Below are positions 32,901-44,919 of a stretch of 64,000 nt of DNA, in pieces. The notes beneath the pieces were generated by a model. It searched no databases. It saw only the letters and a program-made list of their open reading frames with translations, and was not told the DNA's origin. The stretch covers positions 930,001 to 994,000 of the forward strand of contig NW_026570274.1 of assembly GCF_019649055.1 (NCBI RefSeq). Reading direction: 5' to 3'. The translations under genes were made by a program, and so were the position numbers. Within the stretch, counting starts at the first letter, position 1. Each line of letters opens with the position of its first letter. The DNA is from Paramacrobiotus metropolitanus (taxonomy: Eukaryota; Tardigrada; Eutardigrada; Parachela; Macrobiotidae).

Positions 32901-34882
32901 AAAAAGTGTTTAAAAATTCCCAACAGCCTGGATAATCTGCTCGCAAAAGAAAATTGGCTACAGCAGCTGAATATATTAATACAATATCTGGAAAATATTT
33001 ATAAAATCGTACTACTAACAAAAACAAAGATTAAAAAAAATAATAATAAATTCAATGAGGATTTTACCCGTTGATGGCTCTTGCCGTTAAGATGCGCCTC
33101 ATAGGCCTGCTGTCCGGCCGTGTGCACGCCGCACAGCTCGCAGAAGATGCTGCGTCCGTGCGGCCCGGGACGGTGGGGAAACGCGGCCGGGGGCGGGGGC
33201 GCGGCGACGGCGGCGGGGGTCGAAACGCTGGGAGCAGGGGGCGCTGGTGTTGCGCCGGTCCCGGAAGCGGCCGGCGCCGCAGTGGCCGCCGGAGCCGGGG
33301 GTCCGGACAGCTGTTTGGCCTGCTCTTCGCGGCGCTTATGTTTGGCGCCCACCAGATGCGCTTTGAAGGACTACAAATGAAGATTAAGAAATGAAAATTA
33401 CATGCAAATGAAAATAAAGAATTAAAACGGCACGGATCCAGCCCCAGTTGAAAATTATGGCGTACCGTGGCGCCCGCGCAGACGATCTTGCAGATGTCAC
33501 AGTAGTGCTGCACTTGCTCCTCGGGATTTTTCGGTTTCACGGGAAATCCACGGCCTACAACGAATGAATTCATTTTTTTGCGAAAAATAATTATTTAACA
33601 ATTATTTAACAATTTTAATTGTAACGCGGTATCGAAGAAAATTGTGAGAAACGATCAGCTGAATAAAAAAAATCAGCTGAATAAAATTATTTTCGCTAAC
33701 GAATTGAAAGATCTATATTTACCAAATCGTTAAGTTAATTACGGGTTCGTTTAATGAATATTTATTAATGATTTTTTTGTAACGGGCAACATACAAAAAC
33801 TGGAAAATGTCGATGAAAAAAATTTAATTCACTAATAATTCAAATAATCATTTAATTATTTCATTAAAATTAACAGTGAACTAAAAATAATATTCGCCAT
33901 CCCAGCCACCGAAAAAACGTTTAAAAATGTCGCTATAATTGTCAAAAAGCTGCGCAAAAATTAATATCGGTGCAGAGTCGCAGACTAGAAATTACATAGA
34001 AAAAATTTGAATTTATTCTGTATTTATTTTGTTTTTAGAATTACTAATAATAATACACAAAATAGAAAAATGTTCAAAAATATATCTTTTTATTAATCCA
34101 ATAAAAATTTCAAAAAATAAAAAAGACGTGATTTCAAGACTTTCAATAAAACCGTGAAAAAAGCAGGAGAATAAACGTACCTGGTCCGCCAAAACTGCCG
34201 CGACCCCCGCGGAAACTCCCGCGCCCGCCCCGCGCGGTGGATCCCCCGCGGGGCGCACTGCTAGTGGTGGACACCGTGGGATTCATCTGTTCCACACGGC
34301 TCTTCCAACTGGAATTGGCATCCGATCCGCCCGATTGCAGATTCTGCGAGTAGGTCGACGCGTACGGCTTGCTGGGCGGCTGCAGACCGCGCTCTGCCAA
34401 CATGGCCGTCGCCGCCGAGTACACCGCGGCATCCAGACCGGAATACATCTGGCTATCTGCAAAATCACCGCGGTCGAGGAAAAAAGTCGCTAATGAAAAG
34501 AAAAAACAAGTCTACGTACTCTGCTGCTGCTGCGAATAATTGCTATACTGCGTGGTCTGTAAATACAGCGCAACGGGTTAGGATTCTGTATGTGATACAA
34601 GATGGCGGGTGATTAGTACAGGGAATTACGTACCGCGGGTGGATACTGCACGGTCCCGTACTGCAAAATCGAAAACACGGTTAGGACTTAGCGATTTTCG
34701 ATGGGAATTTTGCGCTTACGTTGGCCTGCACTGGATAGCCAGAATAGGCCCCCGCATAGGCCTGCTGGGGGTCCATGTTGTACGCCACGGGAGCCGCGCT
34801 GAAACAAGATTCGAACGTCAGCATTCGACTGGTAAAAACGCAACACAGAAATCGCGTACTTTGCCGTGAAGGGATTATACAT
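26982..34882 (-). CDS. Zfr: zinc finger RNA-binding protein ZFR (18 exons)
   Basis: Exons, reading 5' to 3': 34882-34860, 34798-34720, 34660-34634, 34556-34520, 34456-34181, 33554-33466, 33370-33068, 32800-32666, 32329-32197, 32132-31888, 31451-30784, 30423-30192, 29754-29601, 29420-29068, 28495-28400, 28329-28197, 27367-27267, 27170-26982. All have GT/AG borders and the lengths add to 3273 bases, 1090 codons plus stop, close to the mammalian length. The N-terminus is YQ/alanine-rich with SGLDAAVYSAATAML. Three C2H2 fingers follow: HYCDICKIVCAGAT split by an intron before SFKAHLVGAKHK; FCELCGVHTAGQQAYEAHLNGKSH; YKCTLCDCEFSDESGMNSHIRGRRH. A proline/glycine-rich block and a DZF domain (from ALKTVAERL through RRTRWFQ, HHAALRELAGW, PCERGAVDIL, RVLDVEPLP) end the protein. 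ZFR binds double-stranded RNA and acts in nuclear RNA processing. It lacks the usual basic C-terminal tail. Confidence 0.93.
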
Positions 34883-36306
34883 GGCTGCGCTCAGCGGATG
34901 AAACGTTCCTCAGTTCCAGATTCTACACCATCCGCGAGTAAGGTTCTGCGAAAATCGGGAGGTTTCTGAATCTACGGTTGCCGTGGCAAGAAAACAAGGT
35001 CCTTCGATCCTTAAATCAAGGGAAACAGCACAACGAGCCACCTGGCAATTTTCCAATAAAAAACTGACTTGGCAAATTTAGATCGAAAAATTGTAATACG
35101 GACTAGGATGGGTGCAACGTAGTTGAGGAAGTGTGGCGGTTGCCGTGGCGACAGTCTTATTTGCGTTGTAAATCTCCCTGACGGCGGTTTGGTGAATTAT
35201 CCGAAACGCGCTCTGACATGAATTTCTGCTGTTGATTTTTCCATTTTCAACTTTTCCGAAGGACGTAGCGCTGCATACGTCCACGGGTATATATATATAT
35301 GTATGTATATATATACCTGTAGGTATGGATCCATGTCGAATCCTATTGTAACTTGTAAGTTTGTAACACAGGATAGGGAAAAACTGAGCTTGTAACTGAG
35401 GACAGACAGAACGTTTACTGACAATAGAGAGAAATTTACTGTAAACTCAAGAGACAGAAATGCTGTAACTCAGGATGGGCAGAGATGCAGAGGCAGAGGT
35501 GGAGCATGTATGTGAACAGTGAAAGAACGCACTGAATGTCATCGTCAGTTGATCCAAAGTTTCAAGCACTAGTTTTTCGTTTACCTTTCCATAAAACTTC
35601 CTAACCAACATCTCAGAAGATAGAAAGAAAAATTTGACGCTTTTTGATCTCTGATAAGTGTTTTTGTGGGGAACCAAGAAAGTTATGCTTGTTTGGTTTC
35701 TCGTAGATATAGCATAGGGTGCAAGCAACGCCTCCAACGGACGGACCTATGCTAAGTCTACGAGAAACCAAAAACAAAATCTAACTTTCTTGGTTCTCCA
35801 TAAAACCTACTCAAAATATCAAAAATTCTAAAATTTTATTCTCTATTCTGAAACATTAACTGGGAAGGTTCGTTAAAGTGACAACGAAAACTGATGCTGC
35901 AAGTTTTGGAGATAGTGGCAGTCGGAATCAGGTACCCAAAGTCGAGACTAATACTGTACACGTATGCGCGTACGCGAGGTGGTTGCACTTGCCGCAGACT
36001 ATTTCGCTAAAATAGCCGTCCAGCTTGCACTCAGGCAATCTTCCCAGTAAACAACTCCACAACAGAAGTTTTTTGCAGTTATTATGTAATAAAACCCGTC
36101 CTTCGGAACAGTCCCCACGGGGGACGCCCCGCTAGGGTTTTTGAGCTTGTAACTGCTTGTTTTCAGTTTTCCTTCAAACTGTTTTTGATCGAATTTTGAT
36201 CTGCGTTGTTGCAGTTTGTTGTTCCTGATAATTTGAACATTCCTGATTGAGTGTGTTGCGTCCAGTTGACAGCAGGATCAAGGAGTGGTGTTGTGGAAGC
36301 GGGAAG
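34883..36306. promoter_or_regulatory. shared upstream region of divergent ZFR and MSS4
   Basis: The two ATGs lie 1424 bases apart and face away from each other, so promoters for both, and perhaps non-coding first exons, must be here. A TATATA simple repeat is at 35288-35318. An inverted repeat at about 35640-35815 sits in the middle. No TATA box or other element can be fixed by eye. Confidence 0.5.
35640..35815. repeat. inverted repeat in the divergent promoter region
   Basis: GGGGAACCAAGAAAGTTATG then TTTGGTTTCTCGTAGATATA at the left is mirrored on the right by CTACGAGAAACCAAAAACAA then CTAACTTTCTTGGTTCTCC. Arms are roughly 55 bases, with a loop of about 30 bases containing ACGCCTCCAACGG. 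It could be a small fold-back element that inserted between the genes. Confidence 0.6.
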
Positions 36307-37794
36307 ATGTCGGACGGAGAGCCAGCTGGTGTTGGTGGTGGCAACGCTGATGCTAACGCTGTGGAACCAGCCGCGGCGCAGAACGATACCGTCGCTCCAG
36401 CGGAGACCAATCCCAAAACGCTGGTGTGCGAACGCTGTGGCTCAAAGATTCTCCTGCCTAATTGCGCGACATCCGTCTGCAAAAAGGTGGGTAGTGAATG
36501 CTAGCAGATTAAAAACTGAGGAGACGAATTCTGGTTTGACGTTGCTGTTAGTGTTGTTGCAAGTCAGCAAGTGCTACATAAGTCATGGCCTGATCAGATT
36601 CGCGTATCAATAATCATGAATAATGATGCTAAAAATAAAATTTTGTCCATAAAAGTTGATTGGTTGATAATCTGCTGGTTCTGCGAGAACGTCGGCATTT
36701 TGAATTCAAGATTTTAGTCTAATTGATTCAAATTGAAATTTAATTAGGGCAATATATTGAATTTAAATTATTTCATAAAAGTTTTATCGGTAGAAAAATT
36801 AATTTAATTATTTTATCTAGACCAGTTTAATAAAAGTTATAAAAAGCTAAAAATTGGTAGAAATCAGGACAATATGTATGAAATTAGGAACAATAAAAAT
36901 CTGAAAATATACAGTAAGTACCGTTTAAAATAAGTATGTCCTATAATCGTTTTTGAGAGAAAATAAAAATTTAAACTTATCCGCTAAAATGAAAACACGG
37001 AATAATGCAGTACTTTATGATTTCATTTTAGCGGATATTTTCCCATTTGCATTTTTATTAATATTTCTCAGTATCTGACAGGAGTATGATTTTCTGTAAT
37101 TGAAAATCCGGGTAAATATAAATAAGCAGTAAAGTACTCGTACTAATAAAAATCTGGTAACAAATCCGTAAAAATAAAAAGAACAAAAATAATGATGAAC
37201 CAAATCTGAGAAGTCTGCCAAAATAAAAATATGAAATTCTTTATGAATTCGTAGAAGCAAAAACATGTAAATTAACAGAGTGCAAAATCTGCTCAAATAA
37301 TACGTAAAAATTAAAAGCACTAAGTAATTGTAAGTTAGAAATGAAAAATAAGAATCTGTAAAATTTCCCTAAATTAAAAATAAAATGTGAACTAAAAATA
37401 ATGTATAAAAATGTATAATTATATGACTAGTACAGATACCTACAGGCTACAGTCTAAATAAAAATAAAAAATGAACTTCTGTTTGCAGGTATTTCTGCCG
37501 GCCATGTCCTTCAAAGCCCGCTCCGACGCCACGGCCGGCGCCGCCGCCGCGGAGCCGCCGGCCTTCCCCGCGGACGTGGAGCACGTGGTGGCGGGCGTGG
37601 CAGGGGAGGCGCTGGAGGCCTTCTGGCTGGTGAAGGGCATGTACACCTTCGAGAACGTGGGCGTCTCGCACAGTGTGCAGCACGTCAAGTACCTGACCTG
37701 CGCCGACTGCGAGATGGGCCCCATCGGCTACCACGCCGTCAACGGCAGTCGCGACGACTTCTTCATCGCCAAATCCCGGGTCAAGGAGACCTGA
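36307..37794 (+). CDS. RABIF: MSS4 / RABIF, Rab-interacting zinc protein (2 exons)
   Basis: Exon 1 is 36307-36486 (60 codons, ends at AAG|GTGGGT) and exon 2 is 37489-37794 (after TTTGCAG), joined in phase to give 161 residues. The zinc site is made by LVCERCGSKIL in exon 1 and LTCADCEMGPIG in exon 2. The motifs MYTFENVGVSHSVQHVKYL and IGYHAVN are typical of the MSS4 fold. MSS4 binds nucleotide-free exocytic Rab GTPases and acts as a weak exchange factor or Rab chaperone at secretory membranes. This form is about 38 residues longer than the mammalian protein owing to an alanine-rich N-terminus and an alanine/proline insertion before EHVVAG. A likely poly(A) signal (AATAAA) follows at about 37866. 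The gene is divergent from ZFR. Confidence 0.93.
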
Positions 37795-37799
37795 GGGAT

Positions 37800-39296
37800 T
37801 GACGGGTGGATGGGCGACGGATCTCCATGGCGGATGTTGACCAACAGATGCGGGTTTTTATTTTAAATAAATAAAATTTTTGGCTGGTATGTTTAGTTTG
37901 TGAGAATTTTTTCGACGGTCGATTTTGTGCGTGACTGTAAAATAATCATCGGAAATTCCGTTGGTAAAAACGTTTCTTTTAATTCGCGGTTTTGTTCTGC
38001 TACCCGATGTGTTCGTGCGCGAAGCATTAATGGCTAAGCGCACCATTAATGTAATTTGACAAAATAAAAATACCATTTAATGTTGTAAGTTTCTAACACA
38101 TCGCGTAAACTGACCTCGACGACGATATTGACCAAGTTCTGCTGTTTCTGTTTCCCAAAATAAAAATTCATTTGCTGATGTTTTTAGTTGATGTTAAATT
38201 GTGAATATTAGTCTGTCGGTTTTGTGGGTGACCGCCGTACATTAATACACTACTTAATGCCAGCGAATTCCGCCAGTGATATTGTTTTTGTTCAAAAATT
38301 CTTTATTCGCTTCAGTGGTATAAAAAAAGTTCATATGCACTTGGTTTGTTTACAGTACATGTGTAAATTGTTAAGACCCAGTGTAAATTGTCAGATTCTT
38401 CCGCATCCTCGAAACCACAACACTACGAAAATTCACAAAAATATTTCTTAAGTTACAACTCGGCTTCTGAATTGTCAACTTAACAGGACACGATGCATTT
38501 CAGCGCAGGACACTTAAGCCTGAAAGCCGCAACATTACGTTCACTATATTTTTTCCGTATAAAATCATCCCGGTTCATTTGATCACTTATGCCTGTCCAT
38601 TACTTTTAGGACTGCATGCATTTCTTAAAATTAATCCCAGCGTCAAAAACGGTTTGTATTGCACATATTGCTGCCGGTGCTCCTCTTTCGCCGTTCCCAC
38701 GCAATGAAATTCAGGCGGCCGGGTATTTTTATTCTTCTTAGCTTTTACAATCAAGTCATGATTTTTTTTCAATTTGGAATTTTCTGTTTCATGTTTACTA
38801 AAATAAGTGCGACAGGAAATGTATACCAACGAAAAAACAGAAGGTACTGTACAGTCTGTACTTACACTACCCCGAACAAAATTGACTCCGAAACAAGGTT
38901 TCCTTATGCATGTTTGTTTAAAGCAAAAAAAAATTCAATCGGTCTGTATTAAATTTATTTGCGTTTCGGGAGTCGAACATAACCACAGCACAGTATTGTT
39001 AATACATATTTTGGCACAGAGCACTCATGTAGAAGAGGCACAAAATGCCATCATGCTACAATTTTGCTATATTTGTATTTGCTGTAGGAATTGGGCTTAC
39101 ATACGAGTATACATTGGAACCTATGCGCCCATTGAAATTCACGAGTATCTATCTGTAAGCTTTTTATGCGATGTACTCGTATTATAAAAATCGTTAAACG
39201 AAAAGAAGTACCAGAAAACATCGACGCTTAGAAGCACAGCTGCCAACGGGAAACGTTGATAACGTGGCCCGAGAATAAAACAAGATTTCTGTAAAT
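37800..39296. other. intergenic, nothing recognised
   Basis: Contains the MSS4 3' end and then mixed sequence with short frames only. One plus-strand frame of 97 codons at 38659-38952 has no known domain. No supported gene. Confidence 0.35.
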
Positions 39297-39578
39297 CTAC
39301 TGAGCACAGTTGGGACGTCGCGGTGCACATTGTGGATGAGGAAGTAGCTGGATGTCGGCCATGGTCAGCAGGCGGTAGTGGTGATCTTTGGGAGGTGCAT
39401 AGTGCAACTGAACGGGAAAGATAGTCGCTGCGCGCGATTCAGTACTGCAGCAGCAACAACAACTGAGTGTAGTAATAAAGCAACGGTGTAGCTCGAAATA
39501 TAAAGTAAAACCGTCGTAGTATAAAGGAAAAACAAGAAACCTCATCATCGAATAAAAGACAGGTAGGAAAGGCGTGTA

Positions 39579-39910
39579 TCAAAAGCGCTTAGCCGATGGA
39601 GATGCCAGACGAGAGGTCCAGGCCAGCGGCGTCGGAAGAGGAGGAATATCACAGGACACGGTCAGGCCAGCTTGATTCCCAGCTGGAAACCACCGGGTGG
39701 AACGGCGACACCAAGGTAGAGTTTCTCCACATTGGCCTGTGAGTAGCATTGGTTCGTTTGTCTGAAAATGCCGCTGAAGAAGCTGCATAACCCCGAAGTC
39801 ATAGGGTTCATGGTGGTACAGGTTTTTCAGCGGCGTTGGAGTACCGGTCAGGCGCTCGGCGTACCACTCCGGGCTTATTGTCCCCGGAATCCGCGTAGCA
39901 CCTACCGCTG
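39579..39910 (-). other. open frame of about 108 codons, possible exon
   Basis: After a CTGCAG-like acceptor near 39915 (TTGCAGCGG), the frame stays open to TGA 39579. It reads RIPGTISPEWYAERLTGTPT and PYDFGVMQLLQRHFQTNEPM. Another frame in the last part (NVEKLYLGVAVPPGGFQLG) also looks protein-like, so a frameshift or alternate splice may be involved. No family is recognised. It lies between two presumed astacin exons and could belong to that gene or to a separate one. Confidence 0.3.
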
Positions 39911-40044
39911 CAACATAAATAACATTATGCCTTCTACATCTAAACAGTGTGCCACCCGGTCCACTTGCACTATGTACAGACTACAGAGTATATGCTTTCA
40001 CTCCGAATGTCTTATCTACAGATAAATTAAGTGTTGTTTGAGCC

Positions 40045-40358
40045 ATACGAGGACAATTGGGTGCTGTGAACATACCCTTCACGATTAGGATGCGATGAAC
40101 ACCCGGGAACTAACTTTACAGAAAATGTTAATTACTCAAGTATTTTCACCGTCTATTTCAACAAATGACGGTCCACAAAAAAAATTATCGTATCTTCAAA
40201 CCACATTTTAGAACTTATATGTATTGTGTATGAAACTTCCTTCGTTTTCAGTATGAATAGTACGAGGACAGTAGCGTTGCGAGCTGTAGACTAGTCGGAT
40301 GTTCATTGCACCCTAATCGTGAAGGGTATGTTCACAGCACCCAATTTTCCTCGTATAC
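40045..40358. mobile_element. fold-back element with about 46-base terminal inverted repeats
   Basis: The left end carries ATACGAGGACAATTGGGTGC then TGTGAACATACCCTTCACGA; the right end carries the reverse complement, CCTAATCGTGAAGGGTATG through CACCCAATTTTCCTCGTAT. The 200-base centre has no ORF. Size and structure fit a MITE. It sits at the end of astacin exon C, whose open frame ends inside the repeat. Confidence 0.75.
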
Positions 40359-42359
40359 ATACGCTACGGACGTATCTCGCATTGGAAGCGATTGCTACGT
40401 ATCTGTAGACTGGGTATTCGGGTAGCGGCCAGCGCAGGTACCGCCATCTGGGTGCACTTGTCAGCAGCTTTTCACAGCTGCTCGCGATGGCCTTAGTCCT
40501 GGGGATGTGGCCAAAGGGAACGTACTGTTGGATACATCCATGGATTAAGGCCATGCACTTGCCCCATTCTCCTGGGCGGTGGGGATGCTGTGGGTACGAT
40601 AGCCGGTTATCAGGGCTTCTCGGGTCGTTTCGGCCGTAGTGCATGATCGAATCCATGTCGTATAGCAGCCCGAATATGGCCATGTCCGACAGTATCGCCC
40701 AGTTTCGTTCATCGACTCCCAATATCATTTTACCAGTCGCCCGGACAAAGTTGGCAACATTAGCATCAACGTCATTTGTGCCAACATAACCAGCCCGCTC
40801 CGGGATGGATATGTTAATATCATGCTCAATGGACACCCTCATCGTGCTCATCCCGATCATGCTCATGGACAAATCGTCATCTCAAGGGAGAACAACAGAA
40901 AGGGTAAAATCGCGGTTCTTCGCTGTATTACAGTAGTACTCCTGGTCAACTATCCGTATCCTCTAAGCGCAATACCGGATAATCCGTGGTCTTTATTGGT
41001 CTTATGACAATACTGTCATTTCGGGTACTTCTTTCACCAAGTGGCAGTTCCGGGTGAATGTTGCCTGCCCGTTGAATACTGTCACGAAATCGCTCACTCA
41101 AGGAAGTTATCAGTTGGTCCACAGAAGGTAAAGCGATGCCTATTCTGAAATAATCTTCCGCCTTGTCCGTCACAGGGTTATTTCGTTGTGTTTGTTTACC
41201 AGCACGACGCGGGATTCGTTTGTCGATCGATTTCCCGCTCTTCTGCCAAACTCATCACTTCTTCGGATATATCCCCAAAACACTCTCTAATATCCTCCCG
41301 CACTTCGAGAGTTCGACCGCTTTCATAAGTTGACATGTGAAGTATAAACCGGCTGTTATTCGCTACCAGGCTACCAGCACAGCCACAAGATCCGGCATGC
41401 CCTTGGATTTTTTCCATGAGTTGCATTTTTCCATGAGCAGCTCATGGAAAAATCCAACGGCATGCAGGATCTCGTGCTGGATTATGCCCGTGTGCGACAG
41501 GCATTCCGGATGTAACATGACTTTAGTGGGTCGATGGTCGTAACGCCCAATTTCGGATTGGCATCACGCCGTCAATGTAAAGGTCAATCTGTTATCCTCA
41601 AAGTTTAAGTAACTTAATCAAGGATCTTACGTTGGTGACCTTCCGGATGTTCTGCGAAAACCAGTATACAGTGTGCAAACCTGTATGGTTGTTCGGTTGT
41701 AGGAACTTGCATGTGCCAGCGTAACACCCTGCAGTTGCGACCCAGGCGTTTACAATGCTTCTCCCTCACCTTGTCATCTGAAAAGCACCGGGTGCTCCTT
41801 CAACATGCGTGCAGAGTACAACATCAGTAGATATGCGAAAAACCTTTAGTGTGGTGAGGTGTGGTGGTCACCCGGCATCTTACCGCAGTCCGACCATATT
41901 AAAGTACCGGCAAGGTGGATAAAGGGAATATATCTTTTCCCGACCTGACAACTATATTGGCCGAACAATGGATATATATTCTTTGGCCCGTAGCTGTTTC
42001 CAATCCGGGGTATTACTTTTCGCGAATATCCCCTGGCTCATCGACGTCCCATACAAATTCGATACACCTCGTATAATAGCGCCAGATCTCATTATTTGAA
42101 TGATTCCGTTATGTCTTACTGGCTCCCACATTTAGAATACAACGTTGTAGAATAAATCGGAGAATTGAAACTTTCCAATTTGCCAGGCTTTCGGTGCTCC
42201 TCAGCCACACTAAGTCTGTAATTGAACGCACCATGCTGTCATCGTACTCCCTGCTAGGAGCGGTACGCTTTGCTGCCACTTTCGATATTAAAATCGTACT
42301 ACAATCTAGGTAGTATAAATACAATCATAATAATTAATAAACTGCAGCAAAATTAAATC

Positions 42360-42560
42360 ATGATCAATCATTCAATATAACATAATAATGCGTAATAGTT
42401 TAATAATAAATAATAAATAATAAAATAATAATAAATAAAAAATAAAAAATAAAATATAAAAAATAAAAAAATAAAAAATAAATAAATAATAAATATAAAA
42501 TAATAATAAATAATAATATTAATAATAATGCGTAACATAATAATGCGTAATGCGTAATAG
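42360..42560. repeat. AATAAT/AAATAAAA simple repeat
   Basis: Nearly pure A/T sequence made of TAATAA and AAAATAA units, ending with two copies of ATAATGCGTAA. Confidence 0.8.
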
Positions 42561-42569
42561 TTTAGACTG

Positions 42570-43360
42570 ATTTCAAAAATGGTTTCTCATACCTGAATAA
42601 GAACACGCCCCTGTACCAATCCACACAAACATACAAATGCCCCAGCTAAGGAGTAAGGACAACTGCACTTTCCAGTCGCCATTTAGACGGCACTGTTCAA
42701 GCGGAAAGGTGGCTAGCCATGCGACACAATCGAAGAGTTTCTTGTCGACCGTACGTTCCCTTAATTTATAGTTGTAAGTTTGTAACCGTATGTGAGTTTG
42801 CGCTGCACCAATAATCGCCCGATGTAGTCAGCTAACTGCTAAGGTAAAGACCATATATCACAGACAGGCTGTGAATCGTGAAGTTCACGTATAGCGCACT
42901 CAGCGCACGTGTGTGTAAACTGTACAATTAATATACTAATCCTTCAAGTTCAAGGTTATTCTGTATACACAGAGCGTCAAGGGTATACACTGTTGTACAG
43001 GGTCAAACTCAGTATGGCATCGCATGTCAAAGCCAGTTTACTGCCTTAAATTATTTACTTACTCTTCAGAGCTTATGTAAATTGTGTGCGCGATGCGTTT
43101 ACTCAAGGGAAACAGGAAATCGAGTTGCACAAGATCGCACTTCATTGTTACTAGTACCGGTTGTCTCGTACGAGCAGCCAGTTTCTTTTTTTTACAGTCA
43201 TGCATTTTATTCTATTCCACATAATAAATGCAATCACTAGAAAATAAAATGTACTAAGTCATCAGAAACTGTATCTGTGAAGGGTGGTACTGGCTAATCG
43301 GTCATTCTGATTGGCTTTATGCATAGTACGTACTAAGATTATTCAGCTACATCGCAAGAC
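42570..43360. other. non-coding stretch, nothing recognised
   Basis: Short frames only on either strand; no domain and no splice-consistent exon seen. Confidence 0.3.
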
Positions 43361-43362
43361 AT

Positions 43363-44290
43363 TTGCCGACAACGATAACCCAGTCTGCATACAGTGTAGG
43401 CCCGCGAAATGTAGATGGCAGATGCCGCGTTGTAATGCATATTGAGCCAACCGTGTATTTATACGCTATCCCCGTTAGCGAAGCGCCGATCATTCACGCG
43501 CGCATGCTTATGGAGGTGGAAGCATTTTTGACTGTTGAGAATAATTACTTCGATTTTTCTCCTGTTTGGGTCACGGTTTTATATTTTGGTCACCGTTCAC
43601 TTATACCACCCTCCCCCCTACATAGCGCGCTACATGAATTGCTGCTGATTGCACACGGTGTTTTCATGTTTCGGTCACTTGGAATATACGCGTTCTTATA
43701 TTTCGGTGAGCTTGTGTTAAAATTTCCTGAAATGAACAGTTTACATATCAAAAGCTTTGCATCTGAATTTCGAAGCATGCACTTGAAATGATTTCCATAA
43801 AAAACCAAAGGATGAACAGAAACTGAACCGGGGTGCAATGCAAAAGAACCGCTCTTCCATGTTTACAAATGTCCGAAATGTCAGATTCGCACATTTTCAG
43901 TTCTCTTTGGATGACTACAGAGTACAGACCAGCGAAAAACAAATCAAAAACCCGGTAAGTATACACATACGTACATATCGACGCTGCCCGTTACAGTTCC
44001 TGCCGAGGTAGGAGACGGGAAGTGGTTGTACTGCGCGGTCGCCACGCCCGAAACGGCAGAACGGGTCGTCTGACGCCACCAAAACTTTATACCACCCGCG
44101 CTGTTCCGCTGAGTAGGGCCGTGTCGATCCGTTCCCCCAGTGGGCACAAGTACGTACAAACCGACCGTCCCCAACACCAGCACCTTCATGATCAGCGCCA
44201 CGACTCCGGCCGGTGGAGTGTCTCCTGCCCTGCGGCAGGGTGACCTTTGCGTCCTGTGCATGTATCACCTGCAGCTGCAGCCGCCCAAGG
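43363..44290 (+). pseudogene. Ig-like gene family, degraded copy 1
   Basis: The part at 43990-44260 aligns by eye with the Ig-like ORFs at 46.9 and 63.4 kb: VPAEVGDGKWLYCAVATPE, a stop, then text equivalent to STFMI and a CLLPCG-like end read in several frames. Upstream, 43560-43700 (GGTCACGGTTTTATATTTTG and CGCGCTACATGAATTGCTGC) matches 51735-51840. At least one stop and several frame changes are present, so this copy is not functional. An open frame of 142 codons at 43363-43791 has no recognisable domain. Confidence 0.5.
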
Positions 44291-44532
44291 AAAAAATCTC
44301 AGGCTAGACAGTGCCTCCTGCTTACTCAGTATTATGAACATTGGATTGTTAGACATTTTATTATGATGAAGGACAACAGTTGTCACATCATGCCATCGTT
44401 CTACGATTTATAGGTAATTTTATTCGACACCAGTCAGCTTACAGATCAGATGGGCTAGCACAGGTTTACACTACTTAAAATGATCAGAATTTAAACATTG
44501 AAAAAACATCCAAAATCGTTAGTCCCATTAGT

Positions 44533-44912
44533 GATCTTGGGGCGTGCAGTCAGTGTACCCAAAACCGCAGCTGCATTTCCTCTGACTACTGCAAGGCTTA
44601 AGCGCTGCCTTAAAAGGCCGTAGATCGTGGTTCTCCGGTAATTTCGCGGATCTTACGGCCGGCGAAACGGATGAGCTCAGCAAAAGATACTCCAAACGTA
44701 CCGAACGTTTCCACCGCCAGAGGGTAGAAAAAATATCCCAGTTCTTCGACGAAAGCATATTTGTTGCGCTTGTAGTTTTCAGCCAACTGGGCTACGCTTC
44801 CGGCTTTTCTTGAACTGGCACTAACGTGGGACATGGCAACAGTGTCCCAGCACGTCGCATCCCACACAACTGCCCTTCCATCGCGCACGGGAATTAAAGT
44901 CATGCCATCCAC
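44533..44912 (-). mobile_element. 3' end of a LINE with restriction-like endonuclease (copy 3)
   Basis: The frame from 44912 reads VVWDATCWDTVAMSHVSA, then AENYKRNKYAFVEELGYFF and FGTFGVSFAELIRFAG, the same tail as at 18.5, 22.1 and 55.8 kb. Near 44592 one base is missing and the frame changes, after which RQRLSLAVVRGNAAAVLGT can be read. The D of WDATC is the last catalytic Asp of the endonuclease. The upstream part is absent (5' truncation). Confidence 0.6.
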
Positions 44913-44919
44913 GATTTTC

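Larger units (their letters stand above)
39297..42100 (-). pseudogene. astacin-like zinc metalloprotease gene, probably inactivated
   Basis: Pieces of an M12A (astacin) catalytic domain lie in the right order on the minus strand. Exon A (about 42100-42017) reads EIWRYYTRCIEFVWDVDEPG, like the stretch after the first helix of the domain, and ends at a GTAATA donor. Exon B (41587 to about 41390) gives CQSEIGRYDHRP and then the zinc site HEILHAVGFFHE, a match to HExxHxxGFxHE. Exon C (about 40872-40320) has YDMDSIMHYG, the Met-turn with the zinc-ligand Tyr context. A possible last exon at 39407-39297 reads HYRLLTMADIQLL. An in-frame TGA lies just before CQSEIG (about 41566), the sequence after FFHE does not look like astacin, and a fold-back repeat interrupts the end of exon C. 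It is therefore probably a pseudogene. Astacins are secreted or membrane-bound endopeptidases. Confidence 0.65.

Noticed and set aside
43363-43791. 142-codon plus-strand frame as an intact gene
   Set aside because: Its second half matches duplicated non-coding sequence at 51.7 kb that is not open there, so the frame is probably chance.
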